A DNA stretch of 64,000 bases from Luteolibacter sp. SL250 (GTDB lineage Bacteria > Verrucomicrobiota > Verrucomicrobiia > Verrucomicrobiales > Akkermansiaceae). The DNA is taken from positions 1,984,001 to 2,048,000 of the forward strand of contig NZ_CP113054.1 in NCBI RefSeq assembly GCF_026625605.1, given 5' to 3'. A program made the translations under genes and the position numbers. Below, in pieces: positions 27,602 through 35,792 of this stretch (position 1 is its first letter; every line of letters starts with the position of its first letter). Under the pieces are notes generated by a model that was not told where the DNA came from, did not search any database, and saw only the letters and a list, made by a program, of their open reading frames with translations.

Positions 27602-27736
27602 ATGTGCATGAACCGCAACCGCCCAGAGCAACCCGCGAAGCACCCGGAGAAAACCGGCGTCACCCTGTTCCTGATGGTCGGGGGATTCCTCCTCCTCATC
27701 ATGATCCTAGGCTGGATGATCGTCTCCAGCAGGTAA
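27602..27736 (+). CDS. 44-residue single-pass membrane protein
   Basis: A short frame from ATG 27602 (or ATG 27608) to TAA 27734-27736. The N-terminal half is polar and basic (MNRNRPEQPAKHPEKTG) and the C-terminal half is one strong membrane span, VTLFLMVGGFLLLIMILGWM, ending IVSSR. The pattern is typical of real bacterial small membrane proteins, and the frame lies in otherwise empty DNA. No strong Shine-Dalgarno sequence is visible, so expression is uncertain. Confidence 0.5.
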   Translation: MCMNRNRPEQPAKHPEKTGVTLFLMVGGFLLLIMILGWMIVSSR

Positions 27737-28111
27737 GCTCCACCATTAACCGTGAACCGGTTGAAGTGGTGTGGAATCCCCATGCGGGGTGGGGGAGGCG
27801 TGGTCACAGGATAGCGCGATCTAGATTGTTTAATCGGATACTTGACTAAAGGTAGTATTTTGGTACGATTTGCCCGCCGGAAGGTTTTTGACGTCCCCGA
27901 GGACGAGAGATCCTTCCCGGTCACCGAGCTTGAGGAAGCAGGTGCCCGCAATGGCGGCCGACGGTCCGTTTTGGACGCGTCAGGAAGGAAAGACCCGAGA
28001 AGGGATTTCCCGGAAGTGAATGGGGGTAAGGCGACGTGGCCAGCCCGTTGGAATGAAGCAAGCCGTCACCGGCTCAACGCGCCTTGATACCCTACCAATT
28101 TATCTATCTGC
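27737..28111. other. leader region of the five-gene operon
   Basis: About 375 bp without a convincing gene. It starts GC-poor (around 27810-27870) and becomes GC-rich. It includes a candidate promoter at 27842-27869. If that promoter is used, the operon has a leader of more than 200 nt. No riboswitch class was recognised. Confidence 0.4.
27842..27869 (+). promoter_or_regulatory. candidate sigma-70-type promoter for the LamG operon
   Basis: TTGACT (27842-27847) and TACGAT (27864-27869) are separated by 16 bp in a locally AT-rich stretch, on the strand of the downstream operon. It is a match by eye only. Confidence 0.3.
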
Positions 28112-31100
28112 ATGAAGAAGCATCGATTCCTCTATCTCGCGGCGGTATTTGCCGCCAGTTGGTCCGTTCCGGCATCGGCTGAGATCCTCGTCGGTCTGGA
28201 CCCCGCCACGTCTCTCTACGACAGTGAGGGGAAGGGGATCGTCAATGACGGGAACGTGCAGCCTCCCGGCAATCCATCCGGAGTTCCGTTGATCGACAAT
28301 GCGGGAACTTATCTCCACTCCTCCGGTTTCACCTTCAACGCCCGCTTCACCCCGGCGGCCTCTGACCTGACCGGCACGAAGCTGCTGGTGGAGATCGGCG
28401 GGAACTCCAGCGGCTCCGGTATCTATTTGATCGGCGGTGTGCCGACCTTGCTGAGCAAGCAAGGCGGGCAGACCACCACCCACCCGGACAGCCTGAATGA
28501 CGCGGCGCTGCCCAGCATTGCCCTGCAGAGTGCGATCGGCGTGCTGGAGGCTGGGCTGACCTACTCCTTTTCCGCCTCATGGAACCATGCCGGGACGCTG
28601 GAACTGCGGGTGAAGCCGGACGGTCAGGATGATGACATCTTCGACTCATTCGTCATCACCGGCCTGCCGGGCAACTGGTCCGGGAATGACACGCTGAGTG
28701 TCAGAACGATGAACACCGGCAACGCGGGTGGACTGGCGCGGGACACCGCCAACGGCATCGATCCGCGCTTCAACACGAATGTTGCCCAGGTCACCAGCTT
28801 CGCCGGAGTGGTGCACCGCGCCGTGTTCTGGAATGCGAACGACGTGACACCGGCGGTGCTTTCGGAGCCGGAGATCCGGGGATTCACCATCACCCGCCTG
28901 CCATCCACCGGAAAGCTGCGCTTCCACTGGAACCTTTCCGAAGGCGGCCTGCCGAACCCGACCACGGCGGAGATCCGCGAGGGGGAAACTCCGGGCGGTG
29001 CGGTCATCCACACCATCCCGGAAGGAGCGCTGACCGGCTTCATCGATCTGGATGCGTCGTCGTCGGCGTCATTCACCCTCACCGCCACCAACGCCACGGG
29101 GACCGTCCAGGCGACCGCGGCGCCGCAGGCGGAAACCGCGCATTCCGCGGCGATCCGTGGGTCGAACCCGCTGGCGTGGTACCGTTTCAACGAGGCCGCC
29201 GGTTCGCGGCACCTGGTGGACTCCGCGGAGAACACCATCCCCAACAACGGAACGGTCCGCGGTGAGACCATCGCGGGCGGTGGCGGTGTCATCGACGGCG
29301 CAGGCGTGTTCGCGGGCAGCACCACGGTGCTGAACCGGCAGATCCTCAATCCCGGATCGGCGGATCCCGAGGTGCCGAAGGGATTCTCCGTGGAGCTCAT
29401 CGTGAAGCATTCCGCCGGGGCGACGATCGACAACGTCATCATCTCCCAGCAGGACATCAACGGCACCGGCCGCCAGATCATCTCCGTGAGGCCGGACGGC
29501 ACGCTTTTCTCCGTGCTCGGCGGGACCGGTCATGACTCCGCCGCGAAGCTGGTGGCGGATGCCTGGAACCATGTCGTTTTTGTCGTCGATCCCGACGGCG
29601 GCCAGTTCCGTTGGTATCTGAACGGAAAGCTGGCGGACACCATCACTCCTTCCGGCGGCTTCACACTGGAGGGCACGGAGGGCGGATGGGTCATCGGCTC
29701 CGCGAAAAACCTGACGGGCAACCTGTTCAAGGGACAGATCGACGAGGTGGCCGTCTTCCGCGACCTGCTGGATGATCCTGACCGGAACGGGGACCCGGCG
29801 GACTCCAGGATCTCCGGCCATTACCAGGCGTGGTACCAGCTCACGAAAGGCATCATCCACTTCAAAGGTACGGCATCCGCCGTAGTCACCGGCACCCCGC
29901 TGGATCTGCTGGCGTTCGTCGGTGCGGATGTGACCTCCGTGTCGGTGGACAACGGCGTCGGGACGCTTGCCATCGGGGCGGACCGCACCGCCACCGCTGC
30001 GGGCGTGCAGCCCACCGCCTCCACCACCTACACGCTCACCGCGACGGGTGAGGGCGGCGCGACTTACACCTCTTCCTTCGACGTCATCTACAACCAGCTC
30101 ACCCCGCCGGTGATCCTCGGCTTCGAGGCGACCTCGCTGCCTTCGCCGGATGGCGTGGAGCCTGACAAAGTGCGGCTGCACTGGGCGGCGACGGCAGGCG
30201 ACTTTCCGACCGCGGTCGCGGGAACCCTGACCTACGGCAGCGGGGGACTGCTGGAATTCACCGACCTGCGCGGCTTCCACGACATCCCGGCCGCGGAGGC
30301 GACCGGCATCAAGCTCAGGCTCACCAACCTGGTCGGCGCGGATGAACTCGACGCGGTCCCGCCCGCACCGGACACCGCCCACTCCGCGGTCATCCGCGCG
30401 GCGAGGCCCGCCGCCTGGTACCGCTTCAACGAGGGCGTTTCCTCCGGCCTGGTCGTGGACTCCGCGGGCGGAGCCGCCCCCCATGACGGGGTGCTGCGCA
30501 ACTACATCGCGGTGAACCTGGGGGCCACCGGCTTCCTCGACGGCGCGGGCACCTTCAACGCCGCCGCCGCCGTCATCACGGACCGGATCATCGATCCGAA
30601 TGACGAGGATCTCGTCGGCTTCACCGTGGAAGCCATCATCGAGACCAACCCGGGCACCGGCACCACCAACCGCGTCATCGTCGCCCAGCAGGACACTTCC
30701 CCTTTCATCGGCCGCCAGATCCTGTCAGTGGATGACACCGGCACCGTCCGCGCGAACGTCGGCGGCGGCACGACGATTTCGTCAACCGGAAAAGTCCCCG
30801 CACGTGCCTGGAGCCACCTCGTCGGCGTGGTGGATGTCACGGCGAATGTGGTGAGCTGGTACATCGACGGCCGGCCCGCCGGCACCGGAACGCCCGCGGC
30901 TTTCTTCGAGCCGTCGCAGGGCGCGTGGGTGATCGGCGCGGCGAAGGATCTCGCCGGCAGCTTCTGGCGCGGAAAGATCGACGACCTCATCATCTACGAC
31001 AGGATCCTGGACCAGACGGAGGTCCTCGCGCACCGGAACGCCTGGTGGGACCGCACCACGGGCCTGCTCCATTCCTCCGTCGCCAGCGCCACCATCAATG

Positions 31101-31531
31101 CCGGGGAGAGCACGGAGCTTTCCCTGAAGCTGGGCAAGGACATCACCTCCGTCACCATCGACAACGGAGTTGGTGCGGTGGCCATCGTGGACGGAAACGC
31201 AGTGGTATCCCTCACGCCGTCGGTGACCACCACCTACACCATCACCCTGGACGGACCGAACGATCCGGTGACCCACACCGTCACCATCACGGTCAACGGC
31301 GGAGCCTTCGCGCTGGAGATCATCTCCCACGGCATCCACGGCGGCCAGTTCACCATCCAGTTCCGGGGGGCTCCGTCCACCACCTACGCGGTGAAAGGAT
31401 CCTCCGATCTCGTTTCCTTCGGCACGGACCTGGGGACCGCGGCCACGGACACGGCGGGCAACGGCACCGCCACTATCACCCTCGATCCGGCGAAGCCCGC
31501 CGAGTTCTACCGCATCGAGACCGCCCACTGA
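28112..31531 (+). CDS. exported LamG (laminin G-like/concanavalin) domain protein
   Basis: 1139-residue secreted protein, first gene of a five-gene operon. Signal peptide FLYLAAVFAASWSVPASA. Two similar LamG-like blocks follow: about residues 350-560 (NPLAWYRFNEAAGS, GFSVELIVKHSAG, WNHVVFVVDPDGGQFRWYLN, KGQIDEVAVFRDLLD) and about 755-985 (PAAWYRFNEGVSSG, VGFTVEAIIETNPG, WSHLVGVVDVTANVVSWYID, RGKIDDLIIYDRILD). Each is followed by an Ig-like segment (SVDNGVGTLAIG and TIDNGVGAVAIV), so the protein is built from an internal duplication. Such domains bind glycans or proteins at the cell surface. The next gene starts 19 bp downstream. Confidence 0.88.
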   Translation: MKKHRFLYLAAVFAASWSVPASAEILVGLDPATSLYDSEGKGIVNDGNVQPPGNPSGVPLIDNAGTYLHSSGFTFNARFTPAASDLTGTKLLVEIGGNSSGSGIYLIGGVPTLLSKQGGQTTTHPDSLNDAALPSIALQSAIGVLEAGLTYSFSASWNHAGTLELRVKPDGQDDDIFDSFVITGLPGNWSGNDTLSVRTMNTGNAGGLARDTANGIDPRFNTNVAQVTSFAGVVHRAVFWNANDVTPAVLSEPEIRGFTITRLPSTGKLRFHWNLSEGGLPNPTTAEIREGETPGGAVIHTIPEGALTGFIDLDASSSASFTLTATNATGTVQATAAPQAETAHSAAIRGSNPLAWYRFNEAAGSRHLVDSAENTIPNNGTVRGETIAGGGGVIDGAGVFAGSTTVLNRQILNPGSADPEVPKGFSVELIVKHSAGATIDNVIISQQDINGTGRQIISVRPDGTLFSVLGGTGHDSAAKLVADAWNHVVFVVDPDGGQFRWYLNGKLADTITPSGGFTLEGTEGGWVIGSAKNLTGNLFKGQIDEVAVFRDLLDDPDRNGDPADSRISGHYQAWYQLTKGIIHFKGTASAVVTGTPLDLLAFVGADVTSVSVDNGVGTLAIGADRTATAAGVQPTASTTYTLTATGEGGATYTSSFDVIYNQLTPPVILGFEATSLPSPDGVEPDKVRLHWAATAGDFPTAVAGTLTYGSGGLLEFTDLRGFHDIPAAEATGIKLRLTNLVGADELDAVPPAPDTAHSAVIRAARPAAWYRFNEGVSSGLVVDSAGGAAPHDGVLRNYIAVNLGATGFLDGAGTFNAAAAVITDRIIDPNDEDLVGFTVEAIIETNPGTGTTNRVIVAQQDTSPFIGRQILSVDDTGTVRANVGGGTTISSTGKVPARAWSHLVGVVDVTANVVSWYIDGRPAGTGTPAAFFEPSQGAWVIGAAKDLAGSFWRGKIDDLIIYDRILDQTEVLAHRNAWWDRTTGLLHSSVASATINAGESTELSLKLGKDITSVTIDNGVGAVAIVDGNAVVSLTPSVTTTYTITLDGPNDPVTHTVTITVNGGAFALEIISHGIHGGQFTIQFRGAPSTTYAVKGSSDLVSFGTDLGTAATDTAGNGTATITLDPAKPAEFYRIETAH

Positions 31532-31550
31532 GAACCCCACGGAAAGAAAG

Positions 31551-34500
31551 ATGCCATCCACCCTACACGGAACGGGACCGCGGAGAAAGCGCGGCGGGCG
31601 GGGATTCTCCCTCGTCGCGACGATCCTGATGCTGTCGCTGCTGATGCTGTTGGCGCTGGCCATGACCACGCTTTCCGCGGTGACGGTGCGCACCGCCGGG
31701 AATGACCGCGAGGTCCAGCGGGCCAGGGCGAACGCGCGGCTGGCGCTGCAGATGGCCATCGGCGAACTGCAGTCGCTGGCCGGGCAGGACCAGCGGGTGA
31801 CTGCTCCGTCGGAAGGGGAGGGCCTGGATGCCCGCCCGCACCTCACCGGCGTATGGGAGGGCTGGCGGTGGGATGGCCGCGGTGGCGCCCCGGATTGGGA
31901 GCGGGAGAAGAAGAACCGCTTCAAAGGCTGGCTCGTCTCCTCATCGGAGTACCAGGCGAACCGCAATGCGGATTTTGTGAGAACCCCTACGGAAGGCCGC
32001 ATGGTCCGGCTCGCTCCGCCGGTTGTCTCCGGTAAGCGAGCGGTGGAAGCCGGAATCGTGGAAATCGCTTCGGCCTCGCGCAAGGATGGCCGGAAAGACG
32101 GCTACGCATGGGCGGTCTTCGACCAGTCGCAGAAGATCGACATCTCCCTGCCAGCGGAGGATGAGGAGGAGAATGACTTCGCCCGCGGCATGGACCGCAT
32201 GTCCGCCGCCCATGAGCCGGGCTATGAGGCGGTGAAGGCGTTCGACTGGAAGCCGCTTTCCGAGCGCAGGGAGGAAAGGCGGAGGCTCGTCTCCCTCGGC
32301 CAGTCGCGGTTGATCGGGCTGAAGAAGGAGGATGCCTCGTTCCATGATGCGGCCGCCGGTTCCTTCGGCCTGCTCACCGACTCCGTCGGAGGTGGGTGGA
32401 AGACGGACCTGTCACAGCTTTTCCGGGAGGACAAGCTGCCCTCCAGCCACGCGGACCGCTTCCTGTATTCCGGGACAGACAGCCCGCTGGTGGCCCCACC
32501 GGCGCGGTTCCAGGGCGCGAATCCCTTTCCCTCGCCGGATCCATCCTGGGCGCTTCTTCACTCCCACTACCGTTCGTACCGGGATCTCACAGGTGGCACC
32601 AACCCATCGCACCCGGTGACGACGGCCACCGTCGTGGACCGGCCGGATCCCGCGGCCATCACCTCCACGGAGCAACTGCTCCGCCAGCCCGCGTTCAATG
32701 AACAGCAGATCGCGCCGGTCATCGCGAAGGCGCAGTTTGTCTTCAGCCTGGCCTTCGGCGTGAACCAGAAGACGCTCGACACCATGTGGGCGAACGGCGG
32801 GGCGCGGTCCACGCCCGCCAGCCAGCGGGACAACTACATCACCTGGCTGGTGATCGACCCGGTCATCGCGCTGTGGAATCCTTACAACGTCCCGCTGCAG
32901 TTCAGCGGTGCCACCATCGAACTCCACCGCGTGCCGATGGCGTTCCGCCTCTACAAGAACGGCACCCGGCTGGCGGAGAACTACACGCGCCTGACCGACG
33001 CCCACACACAGGCCGACTTCAAGAACCGTCAGAACCGCTTCTACCTGCTGAAGCTGCTGCCGGAGAAAGGCCAGGGGAGCCGGGTCATGGAACCGGGCGA
33101 GCATGTCGTCTTCACCGGCCATGAGTGGACGCTCCACGGCAGCCACCGCTACAATGTCCAGGGGCTCACCATGCGGCCGGGCTTCCATCCACCGGCGGGT
33201 GCCAGCAGCAGCAAGGACATCGGCGGGGTGACCACACAGAACCTTTTCGTCAGCCCTACAGGTGCCAGCACCGGCAGGGACTATGGAAAAACCATCCGCA
33301 CCGTAGCGGTGAAGGGTGGGGACAAGATCCAGGTGGAGGTGAAGCCGGAGCGTGCCGGTGCGGATGAACTGGCGGAGACGGGGAAACGCGAGGTCACCGG
33401 GTTCCTCAAATACTACGTCGGCATCGGCACCCGGATCCAGCGCCGCTTCATCGGCGGGATCGAGCTGGACTACGGCGACAAGGAGAAGGAGTACCTTCCC
33501 GAGTTCGGCCGGAACGAACTGCCCACCATCGTGGTGGATCCTTCGATCCCGAAGACCGCTCCCGGAAACACCGGCGTGGACCCGGACGAGGCGGGGGCGG
33601 ATGACGCCATCCGTTGGAAGGAGCCGTTCCTCATCGCCTCCTTCCAGCAGAAGACGGAGCGGGACTCGAAGTTCCCCTCCCGTTCCTGGATCAACAACAA
33701 CCCGGGGAACCTCTATGCCGCGGGCGGGCTGGACCAGACGGAGGACTTCGCCCACCACCAGTATGAATTCAAATGGGAGCCGATGACCGACTGGCCGCCG
33801 GACAGCCCGACCATCGAGCTGAGCAACGACGGCAACCGTGGCTACGGTGGATCCGGCGTCTATTCCCAGACCGGCTCGGAGTTCGCCTCCTTCTCCTCGC
33901 TGCCGCTGGAGCCCGCGCTTTCGCTGGGGCAGTTCACCCATGCTCCGCTGAATGCGGGTGGGCAGCTCCCGCTGGTGGCCCATCCGTTCGCGAACTCCTT
34001 CGCACCGGCGCTGATCCAGGCGGATGCGGTCACAGCCACCGCTGGAAGCAGGACCTACCTCGATCATTCCTACTTCGCCAACAACGCCCTGCTGGACTCC
34101 CACTTCCTTTCCGGGGCCGTGGATCATCCGGCGCGCTTCGGGGGGGCGGCATTGCACCGGGAGGCGCTGATCACCGAATTCCTCGCGGGCCGCGGCCACC
34201 TGCCGAACCTCCGGTTCGAGCGCTACACCGGGCGTGAAACCCCGTCCGCCGCCACCGACCGGCTGCTGTCCGACAAGGAGGCGCACGACCACATCGCCGC
34301 GAACCTGCTGGTGAAGGGCGCGTTCAACGTGAACTCCACGAGCGTGGCCGCATGGCAGGCGTTGCTCGCCTCCAACTTCAATGCGCCGCTGCCCCTGTCC
34401 GGCGGGGATGTCGCGGGTGGAGACGGCGTGCCGGTCTCCCGCAACGTGCCATCCGTCGGCGGCAACAACGCATCCCAGGGCGGCGGATCATCCGACCGTG

Positions 34501-35051
34501 AGAAATGGAGCGGCCACCGCCGCCTGTCGGCGGAGCAGGTCGGGGCACTCGCGGAAGCCCTGGTGGAGCAGGTGGAAAAGCGCGGGCCGTTCCTCTCGCT
34601 CGCGGAGTTCGTGAACCGCCGGCCCGGCGGGGATGAGCGACTGTCCTCCGCAGGAGCGGTCCAGGCGGCCATCGATGTGTCAGGCATCAATGATGGTATC
34701 ATCGACCGCAGCTTTGATTTCCATGTGGCGACGGGGGCGAACCAGACCGCTGGTTCCGGCAACACCGCGGATGGCGCGCCGGGCCTCATCACCCAGGCGG
34801 ACATCCTCACCCCGCTGCTGCCCCAGCTCACCGTCCGCGGAGACACCTTCGTCATCCGGACCTGCGGTGAAGCCGTGGACCGGGAGGGCCGGGTGGTCCG
34901 CGCCTGGTGCGAGGCGACCGTCCAGCGCTACCCGGACCACATCGATCCGAAGGACGACGCCTCCCTCAAGGCTTCCACGGACCTGAACAAGAAATTCGGC
35001 CGCCGGATCAGCATCGTCTCCTTCCGCTGGCTCACTCCATCCGAAATCTGA
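31551..35051 (+). CDS. Verru_Chthon cassette protein A-like giant pseudopilin
   Basis: 1166-residue protein with a type IV prepilin-like N-terminus: a basic leader ending in Gly18, then FSLVATILMLSLLMLLALAM and a long amphipathic helix (RARANARLALQMAIGELQSL). It lacks Glu at position 5 of the mature sequence, as in GspK/PilX-type minor pseudopilins. The body is large and soluble (NYITWLVIDPVIALWNPYN, EYLPEFGRNELPTIVVDPS). Near residues 993-1023, LSAEQVGALAEALVEQVEKR then GPFLSLAEFVNRR resembles the helical motif of GspK. The size and beginning match the Verru_Chthon cassette A family. The usual partner genes B-D are not adjacent. It is the second gene of the operon. Confidence 0.8.
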   Translation: MPSTLHGTGPRRKRGGRGFSLVATILMLSLLMLLALAMTTLSAVTVRTAGNDREVQRARANARLALQMAIGELQSLAGQDQRVTAPSEGEGLDARPHLTGVWEGWRWDGRGGAPDWEREKKNRFKGWLVSSSEYQANRNADFVRTPTEGRMVRLAPPVVSGKRAVEAGIVEIASASRKDGRKDGYAWAVFDQSQKIDISLPAEDEEENDFARGMDRMSAAHEPGYEAVKAFDWKPLSERREERRRLVSLGQSRLIGLKKEDASFHDAAAGSFGLLTDSVGGGWKTDLSQLFREDKLPSSHADRFLYSGTDSPLVAPPARFQGANPFPSPDPSWALLHSHYRSYRDLTGGTNPSHPVTTATVVDRPDPAAITSTEQLLRQPAFNEQQIAPVIAKAQFVFSLAFGVNQKTLDTMWANGGARSTPASQRDNYITWLVIDPVIALWNPYNVPLQFSGATIELHRVPMAFRLYKNGTRLAENYTRLTDAHTQADFKNRQNRFYLLKLLPEKGQGSRVMEPGEHVVFTGHEWTLHGSHRYNVQGLTMRPGFHPPAGASSSKDIGGVTTQNLFVSPTGASTGRDYGKTIRTVAVKGGDKIQVEVKPERAGADELAETGKREVTGFLKYYVGIGTRIQRRFIGGIELDYGDKEKEYLPEFGRNELPTIVVDPSIPKTAPGNTGVDPDEAGADDAIRWKEPFLIASFQQKTERDSKFPSRSWINNNPGNLYAAGGLDQTEDFAHHQYEFKWEPMTDWPPDSPTIELSNDGNRGYGGSGVYSQTGSEFASFSSLPLEPALSLGQFTHAPLNAGGQLPLVAHPFANSFAPALIQADAVTATAGSRTYLDHSYFANNALLDSHFLSGAVDHPARFGGAALHREALITEFLAGRGHLPNLRFERYTGRETPSAATDRLLSDKEAHDHIAANLLVKGAFNVNSTSVAAWQALLASNFNAPLPLSGGDVAGGDGVPVSRNVPSVGGNNASQGGGSSDREKWSGHRRLSAEQVGALAEALVEQVEKRGPFLSLAEFVNRRPGGDERLSSAGAVQAAIDVSGINDGIIDRSFDFHVATGANQTAGSGNTADGAPGLITQADILTPLLPQLTVRGDTFVIRTCGEAVDREGRVVRAWCEATVQRYPDHIDPKDDASLKASTDLNKKFGRRISIVSFRWLTPSEI

Positions 35052-35056
35052 ATCTT

Positions 35057-35764
35057 ATGAAACAACTGCTCCTGCTCCTCACCCTCGCTCTGCCGCTCCA
35101 GGCGGAATCCCGGAACGTCGCTGTTTCATTCTTCTGCCTCAAGTATGTCGCCGGGCAGGAGACCATCCATCTGGCGAAGGCATCCGGCTCCGAGCCGGTC
35201 CGCCTTTCCACCGCGAACATGACGGATCCGGTGACGATCCCCGTCGAGAGTGACCTGGCCGTCTTCCACCGCGCTCCGGCGGGGGACCCGAAGGCCCCGC
35301 CCGCTGCAGCCGCGAAGATCCGTATCCCGGCCACGGTGGACAAGGCGCTGATCATCCTGGTGCCGGCCGCCGCGGGCTCCGCGGAGCCTTACCAGGCGGT
35401 GCTGGTGGACCATGGCCCCCGCTTTTCCCTCGGCACCTACCGCGTCGTCAACTTCTCCCGAAAAGCCATCCGCGGCGCGGTCGGGCGCAGCTACGTGGAG
35501 GCGGCGTCAGGAGGCATGACGGACCTGGAGCTGAAGGGGGAGGCGGGCGCGGTGCAGGGCGTGCGCTTCGAGTTCCAGGACGAGGGTCGCTGGAACCGCC
35601 TGACGGAGACCCGCTGCGCCGTGCGCAAGGACCGCCGCTGGCTGCTCTGCGTCTATCAGGACCCCGTCACCCGCCGCATGAACATGAAGAGCATCCCGGA
35701 CCGCACGCTGCTGCTCCAGCCCGTCAGCGTCGAGGCATCTCCGGGTGAGACCGCCGCGAACTGA
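35057..35764 (+). CDS. small exported protein in the cassette A operon
   Basis: 235-residue protein starting 5 bp after the cassette A stop. Signal peptide MKQLLLLLTLALPLQAES. The mature part is beta-rich (VAVSFFCLKYVAGQETIHLA, PYQAVLVDHGPRFSLGTYRV, DRRWLLCVYQDPVTRR), with no recognised domain. Similar small exported proteins often accompany cassette A genes, so it may be an accessory or periplasmic partner (inference). Confidence 0.8.
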   Translation: MKQLLLLLTLALPLQAESRNVAVSFFCLKYVAGQETIHLAKASGSEPVRLSTANMTDPVTIPVESDLAVFHRAPAGDPKAPPAAAAKIRIPATVDKALIILVPAAAGSAEPYQAVLVDHGPRFSLGTYRVVNFSRKAIRGAVGRSYVEAASGGMTDLELKGEAGAVQGVRFEFQDEGRWNRLTETRCAVRKDRRWLLCVYQDPVTRRMNMKSIPDRTLLLQPVSVEASPGETAAN

Positions 35765-35792
35765 TCTTCCACCAGGAAACGCAACCCATCCC

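Noticed and set aside
27842-28087. An 81-residue plus-strand frame with a TTG start before the LamG gene
   Set aside because: Starts inside the candidate -35 box, has no ribosome binding site and no recognisable pattern.
29069-34292. Long minus-strand frames antisense to the LamG and cassette A genes (471 and 626 residues)
   Set aside because: Composition typical of antisense frames in GC-rich DNA, and the plus-strand genes have clear signals and domains.
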